64,000 nt of DNA from JAAYCI01 sp031549285 (GTDB lineage: Bacteria > Bacillota > Clostridia > Oscillospirales > Ruminococcaceae), in the NCBI GenBank assembly GCA_031549285.1, contig JAVBPZ010000006.1:99431-163430 (forward strand), read 5' to 3'. The notes below the pieces were generated by a model. That model was not told the origin of the DNA. It worked only from the letters and a program-made list of their open reading frames with translations, and made no database searches. Positions 53,065-62,316 of the stretch are shown here, piece after piece; the stretch's first letter is position 1, and each line of letters starts with the position of its first letter. Made by a program: the position numbers and the translations under genes.

Positions 53065-53970
53065 TTACTGTTCCCCTGCGGCAGCGGTGGCGTCCGGGGC
53101 AGCGGGGGCCTCTTCCGGCAGGCCCAGTGTACGGCGGGCGTCCTTCGCTATGGCCAGCGTGCCGCCCTGCCGGGCCACTATTTCCAGCTGTTCGCGCTGC
53201 TTTTCTGTTTCGTCCTGCGCGGCGTATATTTTTGCCAATGCCATGCGCTGGGACATTTCTGTTTTGCGGGTTTGCGCACAAAACAGCGAGGTTTCAAAAA
53301 AATACTGTGCCTGCGCCACCTCTCCCTGCAAAAACAGCAGATAGTATTCGTTGTACAAAATAAGGCTGGCATGTTCGGCAAACGATGCTCTTTTTTTATT
53401 CTTTTCCAACCACTCTTTCGCCACCTGCAAATATTGCCGGCCATTCACACAATCCCCTGTAGCCAGGTAATACCCCGCCAGGTTCCCGTATGCCAGCGCA
53501 CTGACGGCCTCAAACCGTTTTGGGGTGCCGCGGTGTTGCGACATCCAGGTAAGCACCTCAAACGTCATCCGAATGGCACCCTGTGTATCCCCTGCAGCGG
53601 ACAGGCCCACTGCATAGTTTAGGCCATAGGCTGGCCAGCTTGCATCGGTTGCCGACGAAGACAGCAAACTTTTTTCCATGCTGCGGCAGGCCTTTTCATA
53701 CCGTGGAGCATATTCCGCCAGGTAGCGTTCGGGGTCGCACTGCTCCATTAAAACAGCCAATAAGTGTTTATAATTTTGCATGGTCAGCGCCGCAATAACA
53801 ACGGTTAAAACCAGCAGCCCCAGAAAAAGCACCAAAAAAGTGGTTCCAGGGCTTGCAAAAAGCCAATCATGGTCTTCACGTACCACCTGCGGTAACACCA
53901 CCAGGCCCACAAACAACATCACCACAACTATGAACGATATGCGTTTATATTTTGGATAAAAATCGACCAC
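53065..53970 (-). CDS. Two-helix membrane protein with TPR-like cytoplasmic domain
   Basis: A 301-residue protein: two membrane helices (about 12-30 and 43-63) and a helical domain (about 65-280) of TPR-like pairs (NLAGYYLATGDCVNGRQYLQ, ILYNEYYLLFLQGEVAQAQY), then an Ala/Pro-rich tail. No enzyme motif. The start is GTG with GGAGGAG just upstream, three bases after the parC stop codon, so the two are surely cotranscribed. Role unknown; TPR domains usually hold protein complexes. Confidence 0.75.
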   Translation of the reverse strand: MVDFYPKYKRISFIVVVMLFVGLVVLPQVVREDHDWLFASPGTTFLVLFLGLLVLTVVIAALTMQNYKHLLAVLMEQCDPERYLAEYAPRYEKACRSMEKSLLSSSATDASWPAYGLNYAVGLSAAGDTQGAIRMTFEVLTWMSQHRGTPKRFEAVSALAYGNLAGYYLATGDCVNGRQYLQVAKEWLEKNKKRASFAEHASLILYNEYYLLFLQGEVAQAQYFFETSLFCAQTRKTEMSQRMALAKIYAAQDETEKQREQLEIVARQGGTLAIAKDARRTLGLPEEAPAAPDATAAAGEQ

Positions 53971-53973
53971 GCC

Positions 53974-56250
53974 TTACTCCTCCCCTTCCGCCGCTTCCGG
54001 CGGCGCCAGCGTTTGCTGTTCCACCACGTCGTCCGGGCGCAGCAGCGCGCCCACCGCCGGCAGCCCCCGCACACGGTAGCGGTGCTCGTCCCGCAGTTCC
54101 AGGGTGCTTGCCAGCCGCACCCGGAAGATGTTCTGGCCTTTTTTCAGGGTGATGACGTTCACCCCGGCGGTGTTTTTGGTGGTTTTCGGCGGGATCTGCG
54201 CCGTGGAAATGAGCAGCATGCGCCCGGCGCTGGTTTCAATGGCGATTTCCTCTTCTTCAACAAAGTCGCACATCCAGGCAAGCGGCGCCTTGTCCGCATA
54301 GGCGTTTATCAGCTTTTTGCGGTTTTGCTTGGTGGCATAGCTGGCCAGCGGCACCTTCGCGCCTTTGCCGTTCTGGAACAAAAACAGCACAAACCCGCGG
54401 TAATCGTCGGTCAGCACCATGGCAATGGGGGCTTCATCCTCGTCCATGGACAGCCGCGCGGGCAGGTAGTCCCCTATTGCGCTGGCTTTGCCGTCCTCAA
54501 AGTCCCCCACCCGGCACTTGTACACCTGGTGCTGGTTGGTAAAGAACAGCACCTCGGCGGTGTTGTGGGTTTCCACCTGCCGCAGGATCTCATCCTCTTC
54601 CTTCAGCTTGTGTTCGCCGCTCATGCGCAGCGAAGCCGGGGTAATTTTTTTGAAATACCCCTCCTGCGTGAAAAACACCGTCACCGGATAATCCGGCAGG
54701 GTTTCCTCCACAAAATCGTCCTCGTCCGCCGCCACCTCGTACAGAATTTCGCTTTTGCGCTCCCGGCCGTACTTTTTGCGCACGGCAGACAGTTCTTCTA
54801 TGATGATTTTCTTCACCCGGGCGGGGCTTTTCAGCGTGTCTTCCAGGTCCTTAATGTCGTCTTTCAGCGCCTGGATCTCCTCCGTGCGCCGCAGGATATA
54901 CTCCCGGTTCAGGTTGCGCAGGCGAATTTCCGCCACATATTCCGCCTGAATTTTGTCTATGCCAAAGCCAATCATCAGGTTCGGAATCACCTCGGCCTCG
55001 GCCTCGGTTTCACGCACGATCTTCACGGCTTTGTCTATGTCCAGTAGAATGGCCGCCAGGCCCTCGGCCAGGTGCAGGCGTTTCTTTTTGCCGGCTAGCT
55101 CGAAGCTGACCCGGCGGCGCACGCATTCCGTGCGGAAGGCGCACCACTCTTCCAAAATTTCCCGCACGCCCATGACCCGCGGCATGCCCCCCACCAAAAT
55201 GTTGAAGTTGGCGGAGAAATTATCCTCCAGCGGGGTCAGGCGCATCAGCTTCACCATCAATTTGTCCGGGTCCTGCCCGCGCTTTAAATCCAGCGTCAGC
55301 TTCAGGCCGGACAGGTCGGTCTCGTCCCGCATGTCGTTTATTTCTTTCACCCGGCCGGTTTTCACCAGGTCGGCAATCTTATCCATGATGGCCTCCACCG
55401 TGGTGGTGGGGGGAATCTGGGTGACCTCGATGAGGTTTCCTTCCTTTTGGTATTGCCATTTTGCGCGCACCCGCGTACTGCCGCGGCCGGTGGCGTAAAT
55501 GCTTTCCAGGTCATTTTCATTGTACAAAATGTACCCGCCACCGGAAAAATCCGGCGCCAGCAGGGTGGTTTTCAGGTCATGGTCCGGGTTCTTCATCAGC
55601 TCTATGGTGGTGTCGCACAGCTCCGCCAGGTTGAACGAGCAGATGTTCGACGCCATGCCCACCGCAATACCCAGGGTGTTGTTCGCCAGTATGGTGGGAA
55701 ACGTGACCGGCAGCAGGGTGGGTTCCTCGGTGGTGGCGTCGTAGTTCGGCACAAAATCCACCGTTTCTTTGTCTATGTCGCGAAACAGCTCCTCGCACAC
55801 CGTATCCAGCTTTGCCTCGGTATAGCGGGCGGCGGCGGACGCCATGTCACGGCTGTACGCCTTGCCAAAGTTACCTTTTGAGTCCACAAACGGCACCAGC
55901 AGGCTTTCATTGCCGCGCGCCAGGCGCACCATGGTGTCGTAGATGGCGGCGTCGCCGTGCGGGTTCAGGTGCATGGTGGCGCCCACAATGTTGGCGCTTT
56001 TGGTGCGGTTGCCTTTTAAAAGGCCCATGTCGTACATGGTGTACAACAGCTTGCGGTGCGCGGGCTTAAAGCCGTCTATCTCCGGCAGCGCGCGGGAGAC
56101 AATGACGCTCATGGCGTAGGGCATATAGTTTTCTTCCAGCGTTTGGGTGATGCCGGTTTCCACCACCACCCCCGCGCCGGGAATCTCCACGTTATCACCC
56201 AGTTGTGGCCGGGCGGGTTTTGTGTCTTTTGGTTTCTTTTTTTGTGCCAA
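53974..56250 (-). CDS. parC: DNA topoisomerase IV subunit A (ParC-like)
   Basis: A 758-residue type IIA topoisomerase A subunit that cuts and rejoins DNA. The catalytic tyrosine is Tyr143 in AARYTEAKL. The fluoroquinolone region reads NPHGDAAIYDT: the position equal to E. coli GyrA Ser83 is Ala101, while the Asp87 equivalent (Asp105) is kept. The GyrA box QRRGGRG is not seen in the C-terminal beta-propeller part, so it is ParC-type rather than gyrase. The start is TTG with GGAGG six bases upstream. Partner parE lies upstream on the same strand, separated by the DUF fusion gene and palindromic elements. Followed immediately by the TPR-like gene. Confidence 0.9.
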   Translation of the reverse strand: MAQKKKPKDTKPARPQLGDNVEIPGAGVVVETGITQTLEENYMPYAMSVIVSRALPEIDGFKPAHRKLLYTMYDMGLLKGNRTKSANIVGATMHLNPHGDAAIYDTMVRLARGNESLLVPFVDSKGNFGKAYSRDMASAAARYTEAKLDTVCEELFRDIDKETVDFVPNYDATTEEPTLLPVTFPTILANNTLGIAVGMASNICSFNLAELCDTTIELMKNPDHDLKTTLLAPDFSGGGYILYNENDLESIYATGRGSTRVRAKWQYQKEGNLIEVTQIPPTTTVEAIMDKIADLVKTGRVKEINDMRDETDLSGLKLTLDLKRGQDPDKLMVKLMRLTPLEDNFSANFNILVGGMPRVMGVREILEEWCAFRTECVRRRVSFELAGKKKRLHLAEGLAAILLDIDKAVKIVRETEAEAEVIPNLMIGFGIDKIQAEYVAEIRLRNLNREYILRRTEEIQALKDDIKDLEDTLKSPARVKKIIIEELSAVRKKYGRERKSEILYEVAADEDDFVEETLPDYPVTVFFTQEGYFKKITPASLRMSGEHKLKEEDEILRQVETHNTAEVLFFTNQHQVYKCRVGDFEDGKASAIGDYLPARLSMDEDEAPIAMVLTDDYRGFVLFLFQNGKGAKVPLASYATKQNRKKLINAYADKAPLAWMCDFVEEEEIAIETSAGRMLLISTAQIPPKTTKNTAGVNVITLKKGQNIFRVRLASTLELRDEHRYRVRGLPAVGALLRPDDVVEQQTLAPPEAAEGEE

Positions 56251-56347
56251 GGGGGGCCTCCTCTGTATTGGGAAATGCGTTTGTATGCCGTGCAGAATGC
56301 TTTATGCCGTATAAAAATTACTGCCGCGGAATCTGCCGCCCGTAGGC

Positions 56348-57199
56348 TTACATAAATCCGGTGCGCAGCAGCCGCAGCACCGCTTCTTCGTCATCCAGGT
56401 CATAGTCACCCCAGCCGGGGCCGCGCCGGTAGGCAATGTTGCGCTTTTCGTTTTCCACTAGATACCCAGCGAACGCCTCGGGGCCGTCTTCCTGTTGGCA
56501 GCGGACAAACGCCCGCTGTTTTATTTTGCCTGGGGCAAATTCTTCCTGCCCGCAGGGCGCGTCCGCACACTGGTGACAGGCGTCCAGCTCGTGGTCCAAA
56601 TGGCAGCAAGTGTACTGGTAACAGCCATATTTTCCTGCGCGCTTGCCGCAGCCGGTGGCGCTTTTACAGCCGGGGCCTTCGCGGCACAGGCCGCAGGGCA
56701 GCCCGCAGTACGACAAGGTGGACAAGATATATGCCGCGTCCACCGGGCCGGGCGGCGGCAGCTGGCCGCCGGGTTCGCCGTCATTTTGTATTGCTTCCTC
56801 CGGCACATCGTCGGCACCACCGCCATATTGGTACATATACTCAGCGAAATCCAGAAACTGGCCGTTATGGGTGGTCAACACATCCCGCTGGCCCACCCAC
56901 AGGGCGTGGTACATTTCTTCCGGTACGCTGTACTCGGTCTCGGTACCGTTGTCCGCACGAAAAATGACGTTGTAAAACAATTTGCCGGGGGTGGACCAGC
57001 CGGTGTATCTGCGGCCGGGTGGGGTTTGCACCATGTTTTTATCCACCACGGTGGCGGTGTGTTCCCGCACCGGTTCGTCCTCCAGCACATACTGGCCGGC
57101 CGCACGTTTTTTGGCGGCCACGCGGTGGCCCCAGTATAAGAAAACGGCCAGCACCGCGGCAATGACAGCTACAGCCAGCAAAACCCACGACCAGGACAT
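56348..57199 (-). CDS. DUF2500-like plus DUF3795-like (Cys-rich) fusion protein
   Basis: A 283-residue protein. An N-terminal membrane helix (3-23) leads to a beta-rich domain (about 45-140; VVDKNMVQTPPGRRY, YNVIFRADNGTETEYSVPEE, DVLTTHNGQFLDFAEY) resembling DUF2500. A polar linker with PPPGP leads to a cysteine-rich domain (about 165-225; SYCGLPCGLCREGPGC, KYGCYQYTCC, ACHQCADAPC) resembling DUF3795, which probably binds metal. I know these as separate families, so the fusion is notable. ATG at 57199 follows AGGAGGTG. It lies between parE and parC. Confidence 0.7.
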   Translation of the reverse strand: MSWSWVLLAVAVIAAVLAVFLYWGHRVAAKKRAAGQYVLEDEPVREHTATVVDKNMVQTPPGRRYTGWSTPGKLFYNVIFRADNGTETEYSVPEEMYHALWVGQRDVLTTHNGQFLDFAEYMYQYGGGADDVPEEAIQNDGEPGGQLPPPGPVDAAYILSTLSYCGLPCGLCREGPGCKSATGCGKRAGKYGCYQYTCCHLDHELDACHQCADAPCGQEEFAPGKIKQRAFVRCQQEDGPEAFAGYLVENEKRNIAYRRGPGWGDYDLDDEEAVLRLLRTGFM

Positions 57200-57254
57200 G
57201 GCGGCACCTCCTGTGCGTATGATACCGATTGTAAATGAAAACAAATGGGTTTGT

Positions 57255-57689
57255 GGGCGGGAGAAAGGTAGTATTGCTTCGCAATACTGGGGTTTTGGCC
57301 GGGACAGGGATAGCTGCTCTGCCGGGATGGCGCGGCGGGAATTTCACTTCGCTCACGTGCTCGCGCACCAGCGTGACCTAGGTTCGCTGCGGAAACACCC
57401 GCCACACCATCCCTTTCGGTTAGATTTTTTTGTCCCGGCCGGAGGGAGAGGGTGTAGGCAAGGCGAAAATGCTTGCATTTTCGCCTTGCCTACACCACCA
57501 CACCCCTGGGCCAAGACGTATTGAGTCTAAACAGGCGGGGGTGACCGGTGTTTCCTTCGGGACAATAAAGAGGTTGTGCGAAGCACGTCCCGAAGGGAAT
57601 ATCGACCGCCCCCGTCTCACGCACTCGCTTTCCTGTCTTGGCCCCTATCTCCCATTATTGCGAAGCAATACTAAATATCCCCGCCCATT
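57255..57689. mobile_element. Two-fold symmetric element with terminal inverted repeats, MITE-like
   Basis: Outer ends carry TGGGCGGG and TAGTATTGCTTCGCAATA in inverted orientation (left copy 57269-57286, right copy 57657-57674). The exact centre is a 46-base palindrome with 22-base perfect arms GGTGTAGGCAAGGCGAAAAT-GC (57451-57472 and 57475-57496). Between ends and centre the arms stay alike in patches (CTTCG...ACGTGCT, GGAAACACC, GACAGG-AGC). The whole is thus one imperfect inverted repeat of about 430 bases. Each terminal repeat itself forms a small hairpin. No open frame. Confidence 0.7.
57451..57496. repeat. 46-base near-perfect palindrome
   Basis: Arms of 22 bases with only TT between them; the centre of the larger symmetric element. 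As RNA or single-stranded DNA it would form a very stable hairpin. Confidence 0.9.
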
Positions 57690-57690
57690 C

Positions 57691-57923
57691 ATCTTCCGGT
57701 AGGCATCCGGCGAAGATAAATGGATGCAGTGCAAGGAAACAAGAAACCGCGCAAAGGAGCATATACTATATATGTGACTGCCGCGCGTTTTCGCCGTTGA
57801 CGCCGCATGTACGCTCACAGCCGCTCGTTTCCTCGCGCCCGGCTCGCTTTGGCGGGTATGGGACTGAAAGACCCATTTTTCGCCTTTCCGGCGAAAACCC
57901 CCGCGCCATTTATCTTCCGCCGG
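57691..57923. repeat. Second inverted-repeat element next to the parE stop codon
   Basis: CCGGCGAAGATAAATGG (57707-57723) is repeated inverted as CCATTTATCTTCCGCCGG (57906-57923). A left hairpin ATCTTCCGG/CCGGCGAAGAT spans 57691-57717 and a right hairpin TTTTCGCC/GGCGAAAA spans 57877-57897. The right end abuts the parE stop codon, so it may also end parE transcription. Confidence 0.6.
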
Positions 57924-57924
57924 G

Positions 57925-59913
57925 CTAACTGACGTCCAGTTCGTCCAGATACTCATACCCGTGGTTCGCAATGTGCTCTTTTCGTCCGGCCAGGTTGTCC
58001 CCCAGCAGCAAATCGAACACTTCCTCGGTGCGGTGGGCTTCCTCCGGCGTCACCTTTATCAGGCGGCGGGTCTCGGGGTTCATGGTGGTCAACCACATCA
58101 TCTCCGGGTCGTTTTCGCCCAACCCCTTTGACCGCTGCAGCGATACCTTCTCTCCCTCGCCTACCTTTTCCAGCACCTCGGCCTTTTCCCCTTCGCTGTA
58201 GGCAAAATAGGTCTTGCTCTTGGTGGAAATCTCATACAGCGGGGTCTCGGCAATGTAGACGTACCCCTCCTCGATGAGGGTGGGCACCAGGCGGTAGATC
58301 ATGGTCAGGATGAGGGTACGGATCTGGAAGCCGTCCACGTCGGCGTCGGTGCAGATGATGATTTTATCCCAGCGCAGGGCGTTTATGTCGAAGGTGGCCA
58401 GGTCTTTGCGGCCTTTGCCACCCAGCTCTACCCCGCAGCCCAGCACCTTGATAAGGTCGGTGATGATTTCGCTTTTAAAAATCTTGCTGTAGTCCGCCTT
58501 CAGGCAGTTCAGTATCTTTCCGCGCACCGGCATGATGGCCTGGAACTCCGCGTCACGGCTGGTTTTTACGGCACCCAGGGCGGAGTCCCCCTCCACGATG
58601 TACACTTCGCGCCGGGCGGGGTCTTTTGAGCGGCAATCCACGAACTTCTGCACACGGTTCGCAATGTCCATGGTGCTGGCAATGGTCTTTTTCAGGCTTT
58701 GCCGGGTTTTTTCGGCATGCTCTCGGCTTTGCTTGTTCACCAGCACCTGCTGGGCTATTTTCTGCGCTTCTTCGGGTTTTTCTATGAAATAGAACTCCAG
58801 CCGCTTTTTCAAAAACTCGGTCATGGCCTGTGCGATGAAGCGGTTGGTGATAGCTTTTTTGGTTTGGTTTTCGTAGCTGGTGATGGTGGAGAACGAGGAC
58901 GACAGCAGAATGAGACAGTCCTGCACGTCGGTGAAGGTGATGCGGCTTTCGTCCTTTTTATACATGCCTTTTTGCTTCAGAAAGGCATCGATTTGGTTCA
59001 CAAACGCGGTCTTTACCGCGCGTTCCGGGCTGCCGCCGTGCTCTAAAAAACTGGAGTTGTGGTAGTACTCGATGTCCTGCAGCTTGTTCGAAAAGCAGAA
59101 CGCCACGTTCATTTTCACCTTATACTCCGGGCGGTCCTCGCGGTCGCGGCCGGTGGCTTCGCCGGTGGCGGTAAGCACCGGGGTGAAGGCGTCGTTGCCC
59201 GCCAGCCCGGTGACATAGTCGGTGATGCCGTTTTCATAGAAGAACTCGGTGGATTTTTTGCCGCCCTCGGCGGTTTCATCCACAAACACAAAGCGTACCC
59301 CGGCGTTTACCACCGCCTGCCGCTTCAGGATATCAGCAAAATACTCCGACGGAACGGCAATATCCGTGAACACCGCCAGATCCGGCCGCCAGCGGATGGT
59401 GCTGCCGGTGCGCTTGGTGGTGACCGGCGTTTTTTGCAGGCCGCCCACATTTTCGCCATGCTTGAAATCCAGGTGATAGTGCTGGCCGTCGCGCCAGATG
59501 TCGGCGGTCATCCACTCGCTGGCATACTGGGTCGCGGTAAGGCCCAGGCCGTTCAGGCCCAGTGAATATTCATACCCGTCCCCTTCGCCGTCGCCATATT
59601 TGCCGCCGGCGTACAGCTCGGTAAACACCAGTTCCCAGTTATAGCGTTCTTCCTTACTGTTATAGTCCACCGGAATGCCGCGGCCGGCGTCCTCCACCGC
59701 GAAGCTGCCGTCCTTATACTTTGTCACGGTGATGACGCTGCCAAAGCCCCCGCGGGACTCGTCAATGGAGTTCGAGAGTATTTCAAAGATTGAGTGCTCG
59801 CACCCTTCCAGCCCGTCGGAACCAAAAATAACGCCGGGGCGTTTGCGAACGCGGTCGGCGCCTTTCAGGCTGGTAATGCTTTCGTTGTCATAGCTTTGTG
59901 GTTTTTTGGACAT
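57925..59913 (-). CDS. parE: DNA topoisomerase IV subunit B (ParE/GyrB-like)
   Basis: A 662-residue ATPase subunit. GHKL motifs: EILSNSIDESRGG (Asn/Glu for ATP-Mg), VEDAGRGIPVDYN, GLNGLGLTATQY. Transducer domain about 220-400. TOPRIM domain: YIVEGDSALGA and CTDADVDGFQIRTL with the metal-binding acids. ISCKWDG-like and PLY segments close it. GGAGG lies about ten bases before the ATG. The pair with the ParC-like protein on the same strand argues for a second type IIA topoisomerase besides gyrase, which should be elsewhere. Confidence 0.92.
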   Translation of the reverse strand: MSKKPQSYDNESITSLKGADRVRKRPGVIFGSDGLEGCEHSIFEILSNSIDESRGGFGSVITVTKYKDGSFAVEDAGRGIPVDYNSKEERYNWELVFTELYAGGKYGDGEGDGYEYSLGLNGLGLTATQYASEWMTADIWRDGQHYHLDFKHGENVGGLQKTPVTTKRTGSTIRWRPDLAVFTDIAVPSEYFADILKRQAVVNAGVRFVFVDETAEGGKKSTEFFYENGITDYVTGLAGNDAFTPVLTATGEATGRDREDRPEYKVKMNVAFCFSNKLQDIEYYHNSSFLEHGGSPERAVKTAFVNQIDAFLKQKGMYKKDESRITFTDVQDCLILLSSSFSTITSYENQTKKAITNRFIAQAMTEFLKKRLEFYFIEKPEEAQKIAQQVLVNKQSREHAEKTRQSLKKTIASTMDIANRVQKFVDCRSKDPARREVYIVEGDSALGAVKTSRDAEFQAIMPVRGKILNCLKADYSKIFKSEIITDLIKVLGCGVELGGKGRKDLATFDINALRWDKIIICTDADVDGFQIRTLILTMIYRLVPTLIEEGYVYIAETPLYEISTKSKTYFAYSEGEKAEVLEKVGEGEKVSLQRSKGLGENDPEMMWLTTMNPETRRLIKVTPEEAHRTEEVFDLLLGDNLAGRKEHIANHGYEYLDELDVS

Positions 59914-60122
59914 TTGGGGTGATTCCTCCCTGCTGTCTATCGCTGATGCCTTGCCAAACCGTTGGTAGTGTATGTCTGCTGCGGCAGTGGCACCGGCAAC
60001 CGGCCGGCCGTAGGATAGCCCCCAGGCATTGCCATATGCCGGGGCGAGCCCCTTCCGTGCTCTGCTGCACCATCGCCCTTGGCGGGGTTGGCCCGCCGGC
60101 GTCCTCTTCCGTATGCCTAAGT

Positions 60123-60156
60123 CAACTCCGCGGGTGTCGCATACCCCGCGGAGTTG
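60123..60156 (-). terminator. GC-rich hairpin after ftsH
   Basis: A perfect 12-base stem CAACTCCGCGGG/CCCGCGGAGTTG seven bases after the ftsH stop codon on the minus strand. The T run that follows is poor, so it may act as an RNA 3'-end protector or a weak terminator. Confidence 0.6.
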
Positions 60157-60162
60157 TGTTTG

Positions 60163-62316
60163 TTACGGTTCTTTGTCTGTTTTTTCCGGGGTAGCCGGCG
60201 GTGTTTCCTGCGCGGTGGGCGTGGGCTTGGCCACTGTTTTCGCCGGTTTGTCGGCGGGTGCCTTTTTCGCCGCCGGTTTTTTGGGGGCGGCCGGTTTTTC
60301 GCCGGGTGTTTTTGCCACAGGCTCTTTCGCCTTCGCCGCAGGCTTTTCCCCGGTGGGTTTGTCACCCTTATACTGCTGCGCCGCCAGGTCCTTCAGCATT
60401 GCCTTTGCTTCGTTGGAAAGCTCTACCAGGTCCGGCTCGTCCAGCGTCTCTTCCACCGGGTCGAACGGCGGCAGCGTGCCGCCCTCCATCAAAATGCGGA
60501 ACTCGTCACCGGAGATTTTCTCCCGCTCCAGCAGCGTTTCAGACACCAAATGCAGCTGCTCCATGTGTTCTTCCAGGATGTTTTTGGCCGCCTCGAACGC
60601 CTCGTCCATCATCTCACGCACTTCGGCGTCTATCTCGCTGGCAATCTCCTCGGAGTAATTCCGGGTGTGGCCATAGTCGCGTCCCAGGAAGGTTTCGCCC
60701 GGCTCGTCGTCATACACCACCGGGCCCAGCCGCTCGGAAAAACCGTAGCGGGTGACCATGCTGCGGGCCTGCTGGGTGGCGCGCTTCAAATCGTTCGACG
60801 CGCCGGTAGAAATATCATCCAGCACCAGCTTTTCGCTGACGCGGCCGCCCAGCATACTGACAATGCTTTCCAGCATCTGGCCACGGGTGCGGAACTGCAC
60901 GTCTTCCTCCGGCCGGTACATGGTAAAGCCGCCCGCCGGCCCGTGCGGAATGATGGTTATCTGGTGCACCGGGTCACTGGTTTTGCAGTAATAGGCGGTC
61001 ACGGCGTGGCCGGCCTCGTGGTAAGCGGTCAGGCGGCGTTCCTTCTCGGTGACCACCCGGCTTTTCTTTTCGGGGCCCGCCATCACCTTGATGCTGGCTT
61101 CCTCAATGTCTTTTTCGGTGATGGATTTCCGGTTGCGCCGCGCGGCCAGCAGCGCCGCCTCATTCACCAGGTTTTCCAGGTCCGCGCCGGTGAAGCCCGG
61201 CGTGGTGCGCGCAATGATTTTCAGATCCACGTCCGGCGCCAGCGGTTTCTGCCGGGTGTGCACCCGCAAAATTTCCTCGCGGCCCTTCACGTCCGGCAGG
61301 CCCACGTATACCTCGCGGTCGAACCGGCCGGGACGCAGCAGCGCATGGTCCAGAATGTCCGCACGGTTGGTGGCGGCCAGCACAATGACCCCCTCGTTCC
61401 CGTCGAAGCCGTCCATCTCCACCAACAACTGGTTCAGGGTTTGCTCGCGCTCGTCATGGCCGCCGCCCAGGCCCGCGCCACGCTGGCGGCCCACCGCGTC
61501 TATCTCGTCTATGAACACAATGCACGGTGCGGTTTTCTTCGCTTTGTCGAACAAATCCCGCACACGGGACGCGCCCACGCCCACATACATCTCCACAAAG
61601 TCCGAGCCGGAGATGGAATAGAATGGCACCCCGGCCTCGCCCGCGCAGGCACGTGCCAGCAGGGTTTTACCGGTACCGGGCGGGCCCACCAGCAGCACGC
61701 CGTGCGGTATGCGCGCGCCCAGCGCACTGAACCGGCGCGGGCTTTTCAGGAACGCCACAATCTCCTGCAGCTCTTCCTTTTCCTCGTCAGCGCCGGCCAC
61801 GTCCTTAAAGGTGGTTTTGTTCTTATCGGCGCCGGCCTGGTTTTTCACCTTGGCCTTGCCCACGCTCATGGCGCCCTTGGTGCCGCCGTCGCCCTGTACA
61901 TATACCATATAGTAGAAGAACGCGCCCGCCCCCACCAGCAGCAGCAGGAAGGGAATCATGTACAGCCAGAAGGAATTGTCCCCAGAGTACGCCAGGTCAT
62001 ATTCCATGGGCGCGTCCGGGTTTTCCGCGTTATAGCTTTCCACATAGTCCGGCAGCGCCTCAATAAACAGGTAGCTGTACGGCATTTTATAGGTGGCGGG
62101 TTCTTCCTCGCCCACCACGATATATTTCAGCGTACCGTTGCCCACGTCGAAGGTAAAGCTCTCCACCTGGTTGTCTTCAAACAGGGTGACGATATCGGAA
62201 TATTCCTTCGCGGGCTCGCGTTCCGGCATATTGGTAATGAAAAAATAGCCCAGAACACCGAGCAACAGTACAATGAATATAAAGTTGATCCAGCGGGGTC
62301 GTTGCGGTTTTGCCAA
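60163..62316 (-). CDS. ftsH: ATP-dependent zinc metalloprotease FtsH
   Basis: A 717-residue membrane protease that extracts and degrades membrane and regulatory proteins. Two membrane helices (about 10-29 and 117-139) frame an extracytoplasmic domain; the AAA module has Walker A GPPGTGKT (about 209-216), Walker B IVFIDEIDAVG and SRH ATNRADILDHALLRPGRFDR; the protease has HEAGH (about 434-438). A 75-residue Lys/Pro/Ala tail after residue 640 is unusual. The start is TTG (MAKPQRPRW) with GGAG ten bases upstream. Order tilS-hpt-ftsH is standard for Bacillota. Confidence 0.96.
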   Translation of the reverse strand: MAKPQRPRWINFIFIVLLLGVLGYFFITNMPEREPAKEYSDIVTLFEDNQVESFTFDVGNGTLKYIVVGEEEPATYKMPYSYLFIEALPDYVESYNAENPDAPMEYDLAYSGDNSFWLYMIPFLLLLVGAGAFFYYMVYVQGDGGTKGAMSVGKAKVKNQAGADKNKTTFKDVAGADEEKEELQEIVAFLKSPRRFSALGARIPHGVLLVGPPGTGKTLLARACAGEAGVPFYSISGSDFVEMYVGVGASRVRDLFDKAKKTAPCIVFIDEIDAVGRQRGAGLGGGHDEREQTLNQLLVEMDGFDGNEGVIVLAATNRADILDHALLRPGRFDREVYVGLPDVKGREEILRVHTRQKPLAPDVDLKIIARTTPGFTGADLENLVNEAALLAARRNRKSITEKDIEEASIKVMAGPEKKSRVVTEKERRLTAYHEAGHAVTAYYCKTSDPVHQITIIPHGPAGGFTMYRPEEDVQFRTRGQMLESIVSMLGGRVSEKLVLDDISTGASNDLKRATQQARSMVTRYGFSERLGPVVYDDEPGETFLGRDYGHTRNYSEEIASEIDAEVREMMDEAFEAAKNILEEHMEQLHLVSETLLEREKISGDEFRILMEGGTLPPFDPVEETLDEPDLVELSNEAKAMLKDLAAQQYKGDKPTGEKPAAKAKEPVAKTPGEKPAAPKKPAAKKAPADKPAKTVAKPTPTAQETPPATPEKTDKEP

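Larger units (their letters stand above)
57200..57924. other. Element-filled gap between parE and the DUF fusion gene
   Basis: 725 bases without a gene, occupied by two palindromic elements (57255-57689 and 57691-57923). No transposase. Any promoter for the DUF fusion gene must lie here. Confidence 0.6.
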
